The notes under the pieces: model-generated | What the model saw: only the letters and a program-made list of their open reading frames with translations | Told to the model about the DNA's origin: nothing | The model's database searches: none | Program-made: the position numbers and the translations under genes | Assembly: GCA_032250585.1 (NCBI GenBank) | Contig: JAVVFH010000158.1 | Span: 1 to 8,121, forward strand | Length of the DNA: 8,121 nucleotides | Direction of reading: 5' to 3' | Source: JAVVFH01 sp032250585 | Lineage (GTDB): Bacteria > Pseudomonadota > Gammaproteobacteria > Xanthomonadales > SZUA-36 | Shown: positions 1-6,165 of the stretch, piece after piece | Position numbering within the stretch: the first letter of the stretch is position 1 | Layout of the letters: every line of letters begins with the position of its first letter

Positions 1-761
1 TTCGATGCGGTGTAGATGGCGCCCGCGGCAAAGAACAGCGTGATCTTGCCGAATGCGTGCGCCAGCATGTGAATCGCGGCGCCCACTTCGGCCAGAGGCT
101 TGAGTATGGCGGCCGCCATGACGACGTAGGACAGCTGGGCGATGGTGGAATAGGCCAGCAGCCGTTTCAGGTTCTGCTGGCGCAGCGCTACCACGCTGGC
201 CGCCACGATGGTGAAGGCGGTGACGTAGAAAAGCCATCCACTGCTGGGTTCGGCAAACAGGAAATCGACGCCGAACACGAACAGTCCCAGTAGCAGTCCC
301 ACCAGCGGGCCTTCGATATGGCCCTCGAGAATACCGCCCGGGACAAAATCTCCGGTTCCGGCCACCGCGTAGGTCCAGATAATGGCCGGCAGCAGCAGGC
401 CGATCGAAGCGCTGATCAATATGCCCAGGTAGACGCGCGCCGAGCGCACGGTGGCTGGATCGCCCTTGTGCGAAACCAGCGGATAGGTCGACAGGGTCAG
501 CATTTCATAGAACAGGAACAGCGTGAACAGGTTGGCGGAAAAGGCGATGCCCATCGTGGCTGCGAGCGAAACAGCGAACATCACGTAAAAACGGGTCTGG
601 TTTTTCTCCCGGTTGCCGCGCATGTAGCCGATCGAGTTGATCGAGTTGATCGAGTTGATCAGCCATAATCCGGAGGCCAGCGCCGCGAACATCATGCCCA
701 GCGGTTCGACACGGAAAGCGATGCTCAGGCCCGGCAGAACTTGCGTGATCTCCAGCGCCGG
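1..761 (-). pseudogene. mnhD: mnhD remnant (Mrp antiporter subunit D), N-terminus and central channel segment missing, runs off window
   Basis: From about 761 to the left edge one frame is open: ALEITQVLPGLSIAFRVEP, GYMRGNREKNQTRFYVMFAV, NLFTLFLFYEMLTLSTYPLV, ARVYLGILISASIGLLLPAI, then RQQNLKRLLAYSTIAQLSYV and AIHMLAHAFGKITLFFAAGA. This is MnhD/MrpD, a NuoL/M/N-like proton-translocating subunit. The first 50-60 residues are missing because the sequence is joined directly to mnhB; mnhC, normally between them, is absent. At 270-281 the text reads LLLGLFVFGVDFLFAEP. Homologues have about 50 more residues there, including the GKAALMP-HxWLPxAMxAPTPVSALLHA signature and the key membrane lysine/histidine residues. 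The protein could not translocate protons. The C-terminus lies outside the window. The conserved Glu in FYEMLTLSTYP is retained. Confidence 0.78.
630..660. repeat. 9-bp tandem repeat (three units) inside mnhD
   Basis: The unit CGAGTTGAT occurs three times in a row at 633-641, 642-650 and 651-659, preceded by GAT, giving four GATC sites nine bases apart. On the coding (minus) strand it encodes Ile-Asn-Ser three times (LINSINSINSIGYMRGN). Homologues have one shorter turn here, of the type LxxSxYSIGYMRGN, so at least one unit appears to have been added by slippage. The array keeps the reading frame. Confidence 0.85.
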
Positions 762-1276
762 CCGGCCACCGGGTCGGCGGACAGCACCGAGTAATCCAGG
801 AAATTCGAGCCGAGTGCGATGCCCGCCAGTCCCACCGCTCCGTACAGCATGGCGCCGCCGACCATCAGTGCGGTCAGCCAGCCTTGCGGCAAGGCTTCCA
901 GCGTCCGCTCTTCGCCTTCAATCAGGGCATGTAAAATGAAAGCGGCCGCGATCAGCGCGCCGGCCTGGAAGCCGCCGCCCGGCCCGTACTCACCGTGAAA
1001 CTGCACGTAGAGCCCGAACAGCAAAAGGAACGGCACCAGCAGGCGCCCGACCACCCGCGGAATCACGTGCTCGCGCAGGCCGAGCGCGTAATCACCGAAC
1101 GATCGGGTACCCTGGCGGAAGGTTCCGCCGCGATGGGCTGAAAGGAGGAAGAGAACGCCGATGCCGGCGGTAAACACGACAAAGACTTCGCCCAGGATGT
1201 CATAGCCGCGAAAGCTGCCCAGTACCGCCGTGACGACGTTGGGGATGTCGATGTATTCCGGCGTTTTTTCCAGGCA
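725..1276 (-). pseudogene. mnhB: DUF4040 C-terminus plus truncated mnhB (Mrp antiporter subunit B)
   Basis: Downstream of the TGA at 1277 the same frame continues LEKTPEYIDIPNVVTAVLGS, then RGYDILGEVFVVFTAGIGVL. This is the last helix of the DUF4040 segment, fused without a break to MnhB from about 1078: LREHVIPRVVGRLL, LYVQFHGEYGPGGGFQAG, FLDYSVLSADPVAG. MnhB is a membrane subunit of the Mrp antiporter. After DPVAG (761) homologues continue with a further helix of about 35 residues. Here the frame instead runs into an unrelated tail (RRWRSRKFCRA) and stops at 725, because from 761 on the sequence is mnhD in another frame. The only start downstream of the TGA that I see is a weak GTG at 1177. 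The short GGCCGGC at the joint could have served as microhomology. Confidence 0.75.
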
Positions 1277-1587
1277 TCAGGGCCCGACGTGTTGATGGAC
1301 GGGGGCGTCGGGGTCACCGAACCGAGGCTTGTCGAAGGTGGCGTACAGCACGACCAGGGCGGCGCTGGTCAGGGCATAGGTCGAAGCCGGACTGGTGATC
1401 AGCAGGAACAGCAAAATGGCGCCCAGCTTGATCGCCGCCAGGGACAGCCCGGCCTGCACCATGGCGCCTGTCAGCATCAGTATGGCCCCCATGGTGTCGG
1501 TCAGGCTGGCCGCATGCATGCGCGTATAGAGGTTGGGCACGTGCAGCACGCCAATGCTGCCGATCAGGACCCGGTCATAAACGGTCG
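1277..1587 (-). pseudogene. mnhG: mnhG remnant joined in frame to the DUF4040 segment, ended by TGA
   Basis: After GPTVYDRVL of mnhF, this frame carries the core of MnhG: GVLHVPNLYTRMHAASLTDT, then LTGAMVQAG and LLFLLITSPASTYAL, all hallmark MnhG segments. The MnhG N-terminal helix is missing. At about 1354 the sequence changes without a stop or start into LYATFDKPRFGDPDAPVHQHV. That is the C-terminal part of the DUF4040 (MbhD-like) subunit usually encoded between mnhG and mnhB. The end of MnhG and roughly the first hundred residues of the DUF4040 protein are absent. The frame ends at TGA (1279-1277), directly after HVGP, where homologues continue with a residue pair such as Arg-Tyr; the same frame goes on with CLEKTPEYIDIPNVVTAVL. 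A product would be a chimera of about 100 residues with no independent start. Confidence 0.7.
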
Positions 1588-1656
1588 GCCCCTCACGGCA
1601 CGGATCAGGGCCAGGGTCATGGTCACCAGCGTGGCGATGGTTGCGGCGTAGTACAT
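1564..1656 (-). pseudogene. mnhF: mnhF remnant (Mrp antiporter subunit F, N-terminal part)
   Basis: From ATG at 1656 the frame reads a start typical of MnhF, MYYAATIATLVTMTLALIRAVRG, a single membrane helix. It then leaves the family sequence and stops at 1564 after 30 residues; intact MnhF is about 85-95 residues. In the next frame the expected continuation GPTVYDRVL is found, so one base is missing in the G run (four G at 1592-1589 where five would keep the frame). Even after correction, the sequence jumps straight from DRVL into MnhG (GSIGVLHVPNLYTRMHAA). The second and third helices of MnhF are therefore gone. The ATG lies one base after the mnhE stop, the normal coupled arrangement in this operon. 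Confidence 0.75.
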
Positions 1657-1657
1657 C

Positions 1658-2182
1658 TCAGCGCATCCGCAAGCCGGTCACGTGGCGATTCATTTCGCCG
1701 GCCCGGATTTCCTCTGCGCCCTGCCGGGTCAGGCAGTGCACGGTGAGTTTCCTGCCGTCGATGATCAGTGTCAGCGTGCCGGGCGTCAGGATGATCGAGT
1801 TGCCCAGTATGGCGCGATCCACCGGGTGGGCGCTGCCGGCCTCGAAGTCGACGACCGTCGGGCTGATGGGCAGTTTGGGATTCAGCACAACGCGAGCGAC
1901 TTCGACGCTGGAGAGGACGATCTGCCTGGCCAGCCAGCCCCAGAAGCGGAACAGCCGCAGGCTGAAGCGGAGCGAGAAAAAGTCGGTGTCGAACAGGTGC
2001 AGGCGATGGGACAGGAAAACCGTCAGGGCGCAGGACAGCGCGCCCAATGCCAACAGCAGCGGCTTGAAAAAACCGGACCACAACAGCCAGGCCGCGGCCA
2101 GCAGCAAGGCCAGCCACAGCATGCGGGCGATGCGATCCATCCGGGTGCTTGCGGCGCCCTGGCGGTTGGGCATTGCACTCAC
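1658..2182 (-). CDS. mnhE: Mrp-type Na+/H+ antiporter subunit E
   Basis: This 174-residue protein matches MnhE/MrpE: N-terminal membrane helices (about residues 20-55), then a conserved cytoplasmic tail with LNPKLPISPTVV, NSIILTPGTLTL, LTRQGAEEI and EMNRHVTGL. It is a structural subunit of the Mrp multisubunit antiporter, which exchanges cytoplasmic Na+ for protons at the inner membrane. The start is uncertain: GTG at 2182, ATG at 2173 and ATG at 2140 are all in frame, none has a good Shine-Dalgarno sequence, and family alignment favours the last (MDRIARMLW). The longest form is annotated. The stop is one base from the mnhF ATG. It is the only Mrp gene in this window that looks full length. 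With its partner subunits damaged, it would have little function unless a second copy of the others exists. Confidence 0.85.
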   Translation of the reverse strand: MSAMPNRQGAASTRMDRIARMLWLALLLAAAWLLWSGFFKPLLLALGALSCALTVFLSHRLHLFDTDFFSLRFSLRLFRFWGWLARQIVLSSVEVARVVLNPKLPISPTVVDFEAGSAHPVDRAILGNSIILTPGTLTLIIDGRKLTVHCLTRQGAEEIRAGEMNRHVTGLRMR

Positions 2183-2187
2183 GACAG

Positions 2188-2581
2188 TCAGTCTACGATG
2201 GCGCAGGGGTAGTTCGAGCGCAAGGTCTCGTAAACGACATCCCGCGCCAAGGGGTTTGCATCCACGGTGGACTCGTCGGACAGGTCGGCGACGACGTGTT
2301 CGACGACCTCTTCCAGCGGCACCGGATCACCCAGACAGTATTCCGGTGTAGACCGAAGGGCCGTAGCGGTCCAGGCGGGTGCCGATGCGCGTCCGTATGG
2401 CGCGCTCGGTGAAGGTTTCATTGCCGTATTCATTCGAGACGTTTTGGGTGACGCGCTCATCGGTTACCACCGCGCCATCGATAAAGCCCTGGATGTAGCG
2501 TACGCAGAAGGTGCGGTCCTCGGAGGCATTTTCATTGTGGTACTCCCGGCAAAGCAAACAGCACATACAGACTTTAAGCAA
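2188..2581 (-). pseudogene. Rap1a/Tai-like small protein gene, frameshifted and lacking a signal peptide
   Basis: Two overlapping minus-strand frames together read like one Rap1a/Tai-type protein. The first (2581-2327) gives FCVRYIQGFIDGAV; the second (open from 2460 to 2188) gives YCLGDPVPLEEVVEHVVADL and ends in LRSNYPCAIVD. The family pattern is a Cys followed by an Y-I-x-G-x-x-D motif, then a C-L segment, then a final PC. The frames join smoothly near 2347, where dropping one base gives PSVYPEYCLGD, so one extra base is the simplest explanation. Family members are secreted small proteins, some of them immunity proteins of type VI secretion effectors. Here the sequence starts directly at LLCREYHNEN with only a TTG upstream and an in-frame TAG before that, so the signal peptide is missing. 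The remnant ends five bases before the mnhE start. No effector gene is visible, so an immunity role is not supported. Confidence 0.6.
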
Positions 2582-2584
2582 GAA

Positions 2585-2616
2585 CCCGGCCGGCTATTCG
2601 CAGCGCCACGGCCGGG
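2585..2616. repeat. 8-bp perfect inverted repeat ahead of the Rap1a-like gene
   Basis: CCCGGCCG (2585-2592) and CGGCCGGG (2609-2616) are perfect inverted repeats with a 16-base spacer. The element lies just before the broken Rap1a-like reading frame, in the only place where a promoter or leader for the downstream genes could sit. It has no T tract, so it is not a standard terminator. It may be a leader hairpin, an operator or chance in GC-rich DNA. Apart from this and the hairpins described at 2697-2806, I see nothing in the gap 2582-2814. Confidence 0.35.
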
Positions 2617-2696
2617 ATTGCGCGGTAGTCGACGGCAGGCTGGTGGATCTGCTCGAAAAAGGTAAAGCAAGGCCGTCTTATCAAGTCAGGAACCAC

Positions 2697-2728
2697 AAAA
2701 AAACCGCCCCCAGAGGGTCATCGGAGCC
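2697..2728 (-). terminator. Probable rho-independent terminator of the transporter cassette
   Basis: Read on the minus strand, a GC-rich stem (GCTCC at 2728-2724 against GGGGC, one G-U pair) is followed by GG and a run of seven T (2703-2697). The stem is imperfect and an alternative pairing of CCC with GGG is possible, but the G-rich arm running into a long T tract is typical of intrinsic terminators. It would end the RND-DUF1302-DUF1329 transcript before the Rap1a-like and Mrp genes. Confidence 0.5.
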
Positions 2729-2730
2729 CA

Positions 2731-2754
2731 GTGGGAGCGGCTTCAGCCGCGATT
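2731..2754. repeat. REP-type palindromic element
   Basis: The stretch contains GAGCGGCTTCAGCCGCGA. Arms GCGGC (2737-2741) and GCCGC (2746-2750) enclose a TTCA loop, after a GTGG-type head. This layout is the classic intergenic REP unit (head tetranucleotide plus short imperfect palindrome) found in many copies in Xanthomonadales, Pseudomonas and related gammaproteobacteria, and mobilised by RAYT transposases. Only one copy is in the window, so its repetition in the genome is inferred from resemblance. Confidence 0.65.
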
Positions 2755-2757
2755 CCT

Positions 2758-2806
2758 GCCCGTTTCCCGCTGCCCCGGGTTATCTGGCAACCGGGGCAGG
2801 GCGGGC
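2758..2806 (-). terminator. Strong hairpin directly downstream of the DUF1329 gene
   Basis: CTGCCCCGG at 2770-2778 and CCGGGGCAG at 2791-2799 are perfect inverted repeats, extended inward by TT/AA after a one-base bulge. A second flanking pair, GCCCG at 2758-2762 and CGGGC at 2802-2806, lies outside. The structure begins nine bases after the DUF1329 stop. No T run follows it on the minus strand, so it is more likely a 3'-end stabilising hairpin that acts with the T-tract terminator further on than a complete rho-independent terminator. Confidence 0.55.
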
Positions 2807-2814
2807 GTTTTGGC

Positions 2815-4131
2815 TTAACGGCCTTTCTTGCGCAGGTTCTGCACGGTGAACAGGTCGGGCTGATTTTCCTCGTCGGTCACCTGACTCTTGAATTGCAGCG
2901 TCGTGCAGTGATTGGCCTGGACGTCGATCACCACGGCAAAGTCATCGAGCGCGACGCCCTTGCCTTTGTTGACCGGCAAATGACGGTCGGAATGCGCCTT
3001 GCCGATCGGGAACCATTTCCACATGTCGCCTTTGCGGTCGTAGGTGACCAGCGAGGCCATGGTCATGGTTTGCGAGTCGAGGTTGATGACCCGCCGGCCG
3101 ATGGGGTGGTTGGGGTCCTTGGGCGTGCCCACCAGTGTGAAGCTCTTGCGCAGCTGGTAGGTGACCTTGGAGAAGCAGCCGCCCTGGCCTTCGACATCGA
3201 TGAAGCGGTAGCCGTCCGGGTCATCTTCCGGGACATCGGCCAAATCCATTTCATCGTGATAATAGAAAGGCAGCAACAGGTTGCGTGTACCGGCATATTC
3301 CCAGTTGTAGTCCGTTACGCGGCCGTTGTAACCCTCGAAATCCTCGATCATCAGGTCGCTACCCAGAAAGGCGTCGGTGATCTGGCCGGTCGCCAGGCGC
3401 CGCACGCGGCGCTGGAAGCCCACGTACAGCCAGGCGTTGTCGCGCTTGGTGTCGTCGGCGTAGCGGTGGATCAGGATCTGCGTATTGGCCAGGTCGAAAG
3501 GCTCTTCCACCAATCCATAAATGCCGCGGAAAACCTCCGCCGGGTTGTCTTCGTAGGCCGGTTTCGGTTCAAAGGTCACACGGTGCTGGAAATTGAGGAA
3601 ATGCCAGTTGAATTTCAGCGTGCGCTCGACCTTGCCGGTATTCACATTGCGGAAGGTCCACCAGAAAGGATAAATGGTTTCGCTGTCACCCGAGTTGAAA
3701 CCGTATTGGTAGTTCCAGACGAGTTTCTGGCCGGCCTGCGGGTCATCGGTGCGGGGTTCCTGTGGGAAGGCCCGTCCGGCCACGAAGTTGTTCAGCGTGC
3801 CGTTTTCCGCCAGGGTCACGTCCCCCGCGTATTTCACCGTGGCCGCCACGTAATCCTCGCTGAGCGGGAAGTCGGTGGTTTCGTCGGTCCGGACCGTTAC
3901 CCAGCCGTCCTTGACGAAGCGGTACAGGGCTTCATCGAGAATGGCCTTGAATTGCTCGACATTACTCTGGTCGACCACCATGCCGGGCGTATAGCCCTCG
4001 AAGGTGGGGGTCCAGTCCTGGTAAGGGTAGAAAGACCGGTTGATGTCCTCTTCCGTGAACGGTTCGGCGGCAGCGCTGTGCGCAAAGCCGAACACGCCGG
4101 CTGAAAATATCAGCAAAATAGCTTTTTTCAT
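2815..4131 (-). CDS. DUF1329 family periplasmic protein
   Basis: This 438-residue protein begins with a clear signal peptide (MKKAILLIFSAGVFGF, cleavage likely after SAAA, residue 22). The mature part is soluble and rich in aromatic residues, with no further membrane helix, so it should be periplasmic or attached to the outer membrane. It resembles DUF1329, a family almost always encoded next to DUF1302 and often next to an RND transporter. Family members have been likened to LolA-type lipid-carrier folds, which would suit a shuttle for a hydrophobic molecule between the two membranes; that role is inference. The ATG at 4131 is preceded by AGGAG at six bases' spacing and lies 12 bases after the DUF1302 stop, so the two genes form one transcription unit. 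The length is normal and the frame is unbroken. Hairpins follow directly after the stop, so this is the last gene of the cassette. Confidence 0.92.
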   Translation of the reverse strand: MKKAILLIFSAGVFGFAHSAAAEPFTEEDINRSFYPYQDWTPTFEGYTPGMVVDQSNVEQFKAILDEALYRFVKDGWVTVRTDETTDFPLSEDYVAATVKYAGDVTLAENGTLNNFVAGRAFPQEPRTDDPQAGQKLVWNYQYGFNSGDSETIYPFWWTFRNVNTGKVERTLKFNWHFLNFQHRVTFEPKPAYEDNPAEVFRGIYGLVEEPFDLANTQILIHRYADDTKRDNAWLYVGFQRRVRRLATGQITDAFLGSDLMIEDFEGYNGRVTDYNWEYAGTRNLLLPFYYHDEMDLADVPEDDPDGYRFIDVEGQGGCFSKVTYQLRKSFTLVGTPKDPNHPIGRRVINLDSQTMTMASLVTYDRKGDMWKWFPIGKAHSDRHLPVNKGKGVALDDFAVVIDVQANHCTTLQFKSQVTDEENQPDLFTVQNLRKKGR

Positions 4132-4142
4132 CGTTAACTCCT
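4132..4142 (-). promoter_or_regulatory. Ribosome binding site of the DUF1329 gene
   Basis: AGGAG (4142-4138 on the minus strand) stands six bases before the ATG at 4131. It overlaps the short 12-base gap after the DUF1302 stop, leaving no room for a separate promoter between the two genes. Confidence 0.75.
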
Positions 4143-4143
4143 G

Positions 4144-6165
4144 TTAAAAGCGATACCGGATGGTCAGTTGATACTCATCTTCATTGATGGCCATGCCGAA
4201 CGGTCCCGAGCGGAAACGGCCGATGGGTTCGAAGCCGCTGGCACCGAGGCTGCTGTAGGGGCTGCCGCACAGGGGTGAGCCGGCTGCAGCCAGCGGCGGC
4301 GCGCAGGTGAACGGCGGGAACGGGTTGGCGGCACGGTTGTCGTCGAATGCCAGCGCGCCGTCACCAAACTTGAAATTGATCGCGGCTGTCAGGCGCCAGC
4401 TGTTGCTGATTTTCCAGTCGACCGAGGGTGAAACCACGCCGCTTCCAGCCTCGAAATCGTAGGCACTCAGGATTTGCGGGGTCAGCCGGTCGTTGAGGTA
4501 ATTGCCCTGGAACAGGAAGGTCGCGATGTAATTGTCTTCCCAGTCCACCATGCCGACTTCGGACAGCGTCGGCAGACCCTGCGCATTGACGCGCTGCAGT
4601 TCGTGGTCCAGCAGATGCTGGCCGAAGACCTGCAGTGACAGCAGGAAGGCCCGGTTTCTGTTCAGGAACGGAATGAAAGTCGGCCGGTCGATGCCGATCA
4701 CCCAGCGAATAACGTCCGATTCCGAGAACAGCCGCTCCCTCAGCGTGTTGGGGAATTCTTCACCCGAGGTGTGGGCGACTTCGACGCGGAACGCGGACTT
4801 CAGCGCTTCGATGTAGAAATCGGCGGAGGCCCCGATCAGCGTCAGGCGCGGAAAATCGATGTCGAAAGCCAGCGCGTAGGGAAAAAACTGCGATTCGACG
4901 TTCGGGGTGAACGGATTGTCCGCGGCGATACCGCCTCTGAGCGAGGGCATCTGCGAGGTGTAACGCAGGTAATTCAGCGAGAAGCCGACGTTCTTGAGCA
5001 CGCCCTCCAGGCGAACACCGAAATCCTGCTCGTCGCTGAAGTCGGGCACATTGGCCTGGCGGATGCCCAGTGAATGCTTGGGAAAGTCCACGGCCACCCC
5101 CGTTTCCGGGAAGTTCCAGACCGTGCAGCCGTTGTCCCAGCAGTTCTTCATGGCACGGAAAAAGTTGCCGGCGCCGAGGATGGCGTAGGGTTCGCCCCCC
5201 TGGCCGAGATTGTTGGGTCGGAAGTCCTCGAATTTCCAGATCGCCTGCAGGTTCAGATCCTCGAAGGGCCCGGTGGCGCCGGCCCGGTATTCAACGTTGA
5301 AGATCCCCATCGGGATGCGGATGTCCTCGAGTTCGTCATAGATGTTGTGGCGTGAATAATCCACCGGGTTGACCACGTCCAGCACGCGGAACAGGTCGGT
5401 GCGCCCCCAGACCACTTGTTGGCGGCCGATGCGGAAGCCGAGCTCGTTTTCGCCGACCGGTATCGCCGCGTCCAGGTAGAGTTCGCGCAGGAAGTCCAGG
5501 TCATTGTTGAACTCACGAAAACGCAGGTCGTCGAGTTCATCGTCCATGTAACCGGCAATGCAGCCGCGATTGTCAATGTCACAGGGCCGTGTCGGGTAGG
5601 CCAGCACCACGCCACCCTGCTCGAAGAAATGCACGTCTTCGCCCACCAGGCCCAGACCCTCGTTCGGATTGCCGGCCCCGATAAACCCGCCCGGCACACC
5701 GGGAAGCGGGATCGCGCCGCTGGCTACCGGGGGTGGAAAGACACCGGCGAACTGAGGGTTGGTGGAGGGTGGGAAGGGCGGCGGATTGGTCGGGTTACCG
5801 TCCACCAGGAATGAAAAGAAAGCGGGATTGCCCGGTGCCGGAAAACTTACCGCGCGACCCGAGTTTTCACCGAATTCGTCGTCGTTCAGATCGTAAACGG
5901 CGTCGAAGCTGCCGCGGAAGATGCTGTGCACGGAAAACTCGGAAAACGGGCCGGACGCATCGAAGGCTTTGGAAAGCTCCATCTGGAAGGTGGTGCGCGA
6001 CTTGGTGATACCGACGCCGTGGACGCGATAGTAGGTCGCGTTTTCGACGAAACCGCGGGTCTCCAGATCGTCGGCTTGTGCTGAAGGCAAGAGCAGCAGT
6101 GTCAGGACGAGAAAGCCAAGGCCGGGCGGTAGAGCTGTAAATTGACGTGTGGTTTTATGTTTCAC
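4144..6165 (-). CDS. DUF1302 family outer-membrane protein
   Basis: This 673-residue protein has a signal peptide (hydrophobic run at about residues 17-27, cleavage likely after SAQA, residue 31) and ends in YRF. A C-terminal aromatic residue is typical of outer-membrane beta-barrels. The conserved GRQQVVWGRTD stretch at residues 247-257, followed by a DVVNPVDYSRH-like segment, identifies DUF1302. The frame could be extended upstream to 6327, but I chose the GTG at 6165: GGAGGAG lies five bases before it, the signal peptide follows directly, and the GTGA overlap with the transporter stop suggests translational coupling. A proline- and glycine-rich stretch at about residues 108-165 interrupts the strand pattern and probably forms a loop or plug. 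Cysteine pairs occur in PCDIDNRGC and NCWDNGC. The likely role is an outer-membrane channel or receptor partner of the neighbouring RND protein and DUF1329 protein; this is inferred from gene association. Confidence 0.92.
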   Translation of the reverse strand: MKHKTTRQFTALPPGLGFLVLTLLLLPSAQADDLETRGFVENATYYRVHGVGITKSRTTFQMELSKAFDASGPFSEFSVHSIFRGSFDAVYDLNDDEFGENSGRAVSFPAPGNPAFFSFLVDGNPTNPPPFPPSTNPQFAGVFPPPVASGAIPLPGVPGGFIGAGNPNEGLGLVGEDVHFFEQGGVVLAYPTRPCDIDNRGCIAGYMDDELDDLRFREFNNDLDFLRELYLDAAIPVGENELGFRIGRQQVVWGRTDLFRVLDVVNPVDYSRHNIYDELEDIRIPMGIFNVEYRAGATGPFEDLNLQAIWKFEDFRPNNLGQGGEPYAILGAGNFFRAMKNCWDNGCTVWNFPETGVAVDFPKHSLGIRQANVPDFSDEQDFGVRLEGVLKNVGFSLNYLRYTSQMPSLRGGIAADNPFTPNVESQFFPYALAFDIDFPRLTLIGASADFYIEALKSAFRVEVAHTSGEEFPNTLRERLFSESDVIRWVIGIDRPTFIPFLNRNRAFLLSLQVFGQHLLDHELQRVNAQGLPTLSEVGMVDWEDNYIATFLFQGNYLNDRLTPQILSAYDFEAGSGVVSPSVDWKISNSWRLTAAINFKFGDGALAFDDNRAANPFPPFTCAPPLAAAGSPLCGSPYSSLGASGFEPIGRFRSGPFGMAINEDEYQLTIRYRF

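Noticed and set aside
630..660. Tandem repeat as a CRISPR or iteron array
   Set aside because: The units are 9 bp without spacers, are only three in number, and lie in frame inside recognisable mnhD coding sequence.
318..668. Plus-strand frame ending in repeated DRVDRVD
   Set aside because: It is the antisense reading of mnhD, and the repeat comes from the 9-bp tandem array.
1277..1279. TGA followed by TGC read as a selenocysteine or recoding site
   Set aside because: Mrp and DUF4040 proteins have no known selenocysteine at this place, no suitable stem-loop is apparent after it, and several neighbouring lesions make a nonsense mutation simpler.
2188..2581. Type VI secretion immunity function for the Rap1a/Tai-like remnant
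   Set aside because: No effector, secretion gene or signal peptide is present; the family resemblance alone does not support an immunity role.
2731..4104. Long plus-strand open frame of 457 codons opposite the DUF1329 gene
   Set aside because: It lies antisense to a gene with a clear signal peptide, ribosome binding site and family match; the plus-strand protein has no recognisable domain and reflects GC-rich codon structure.
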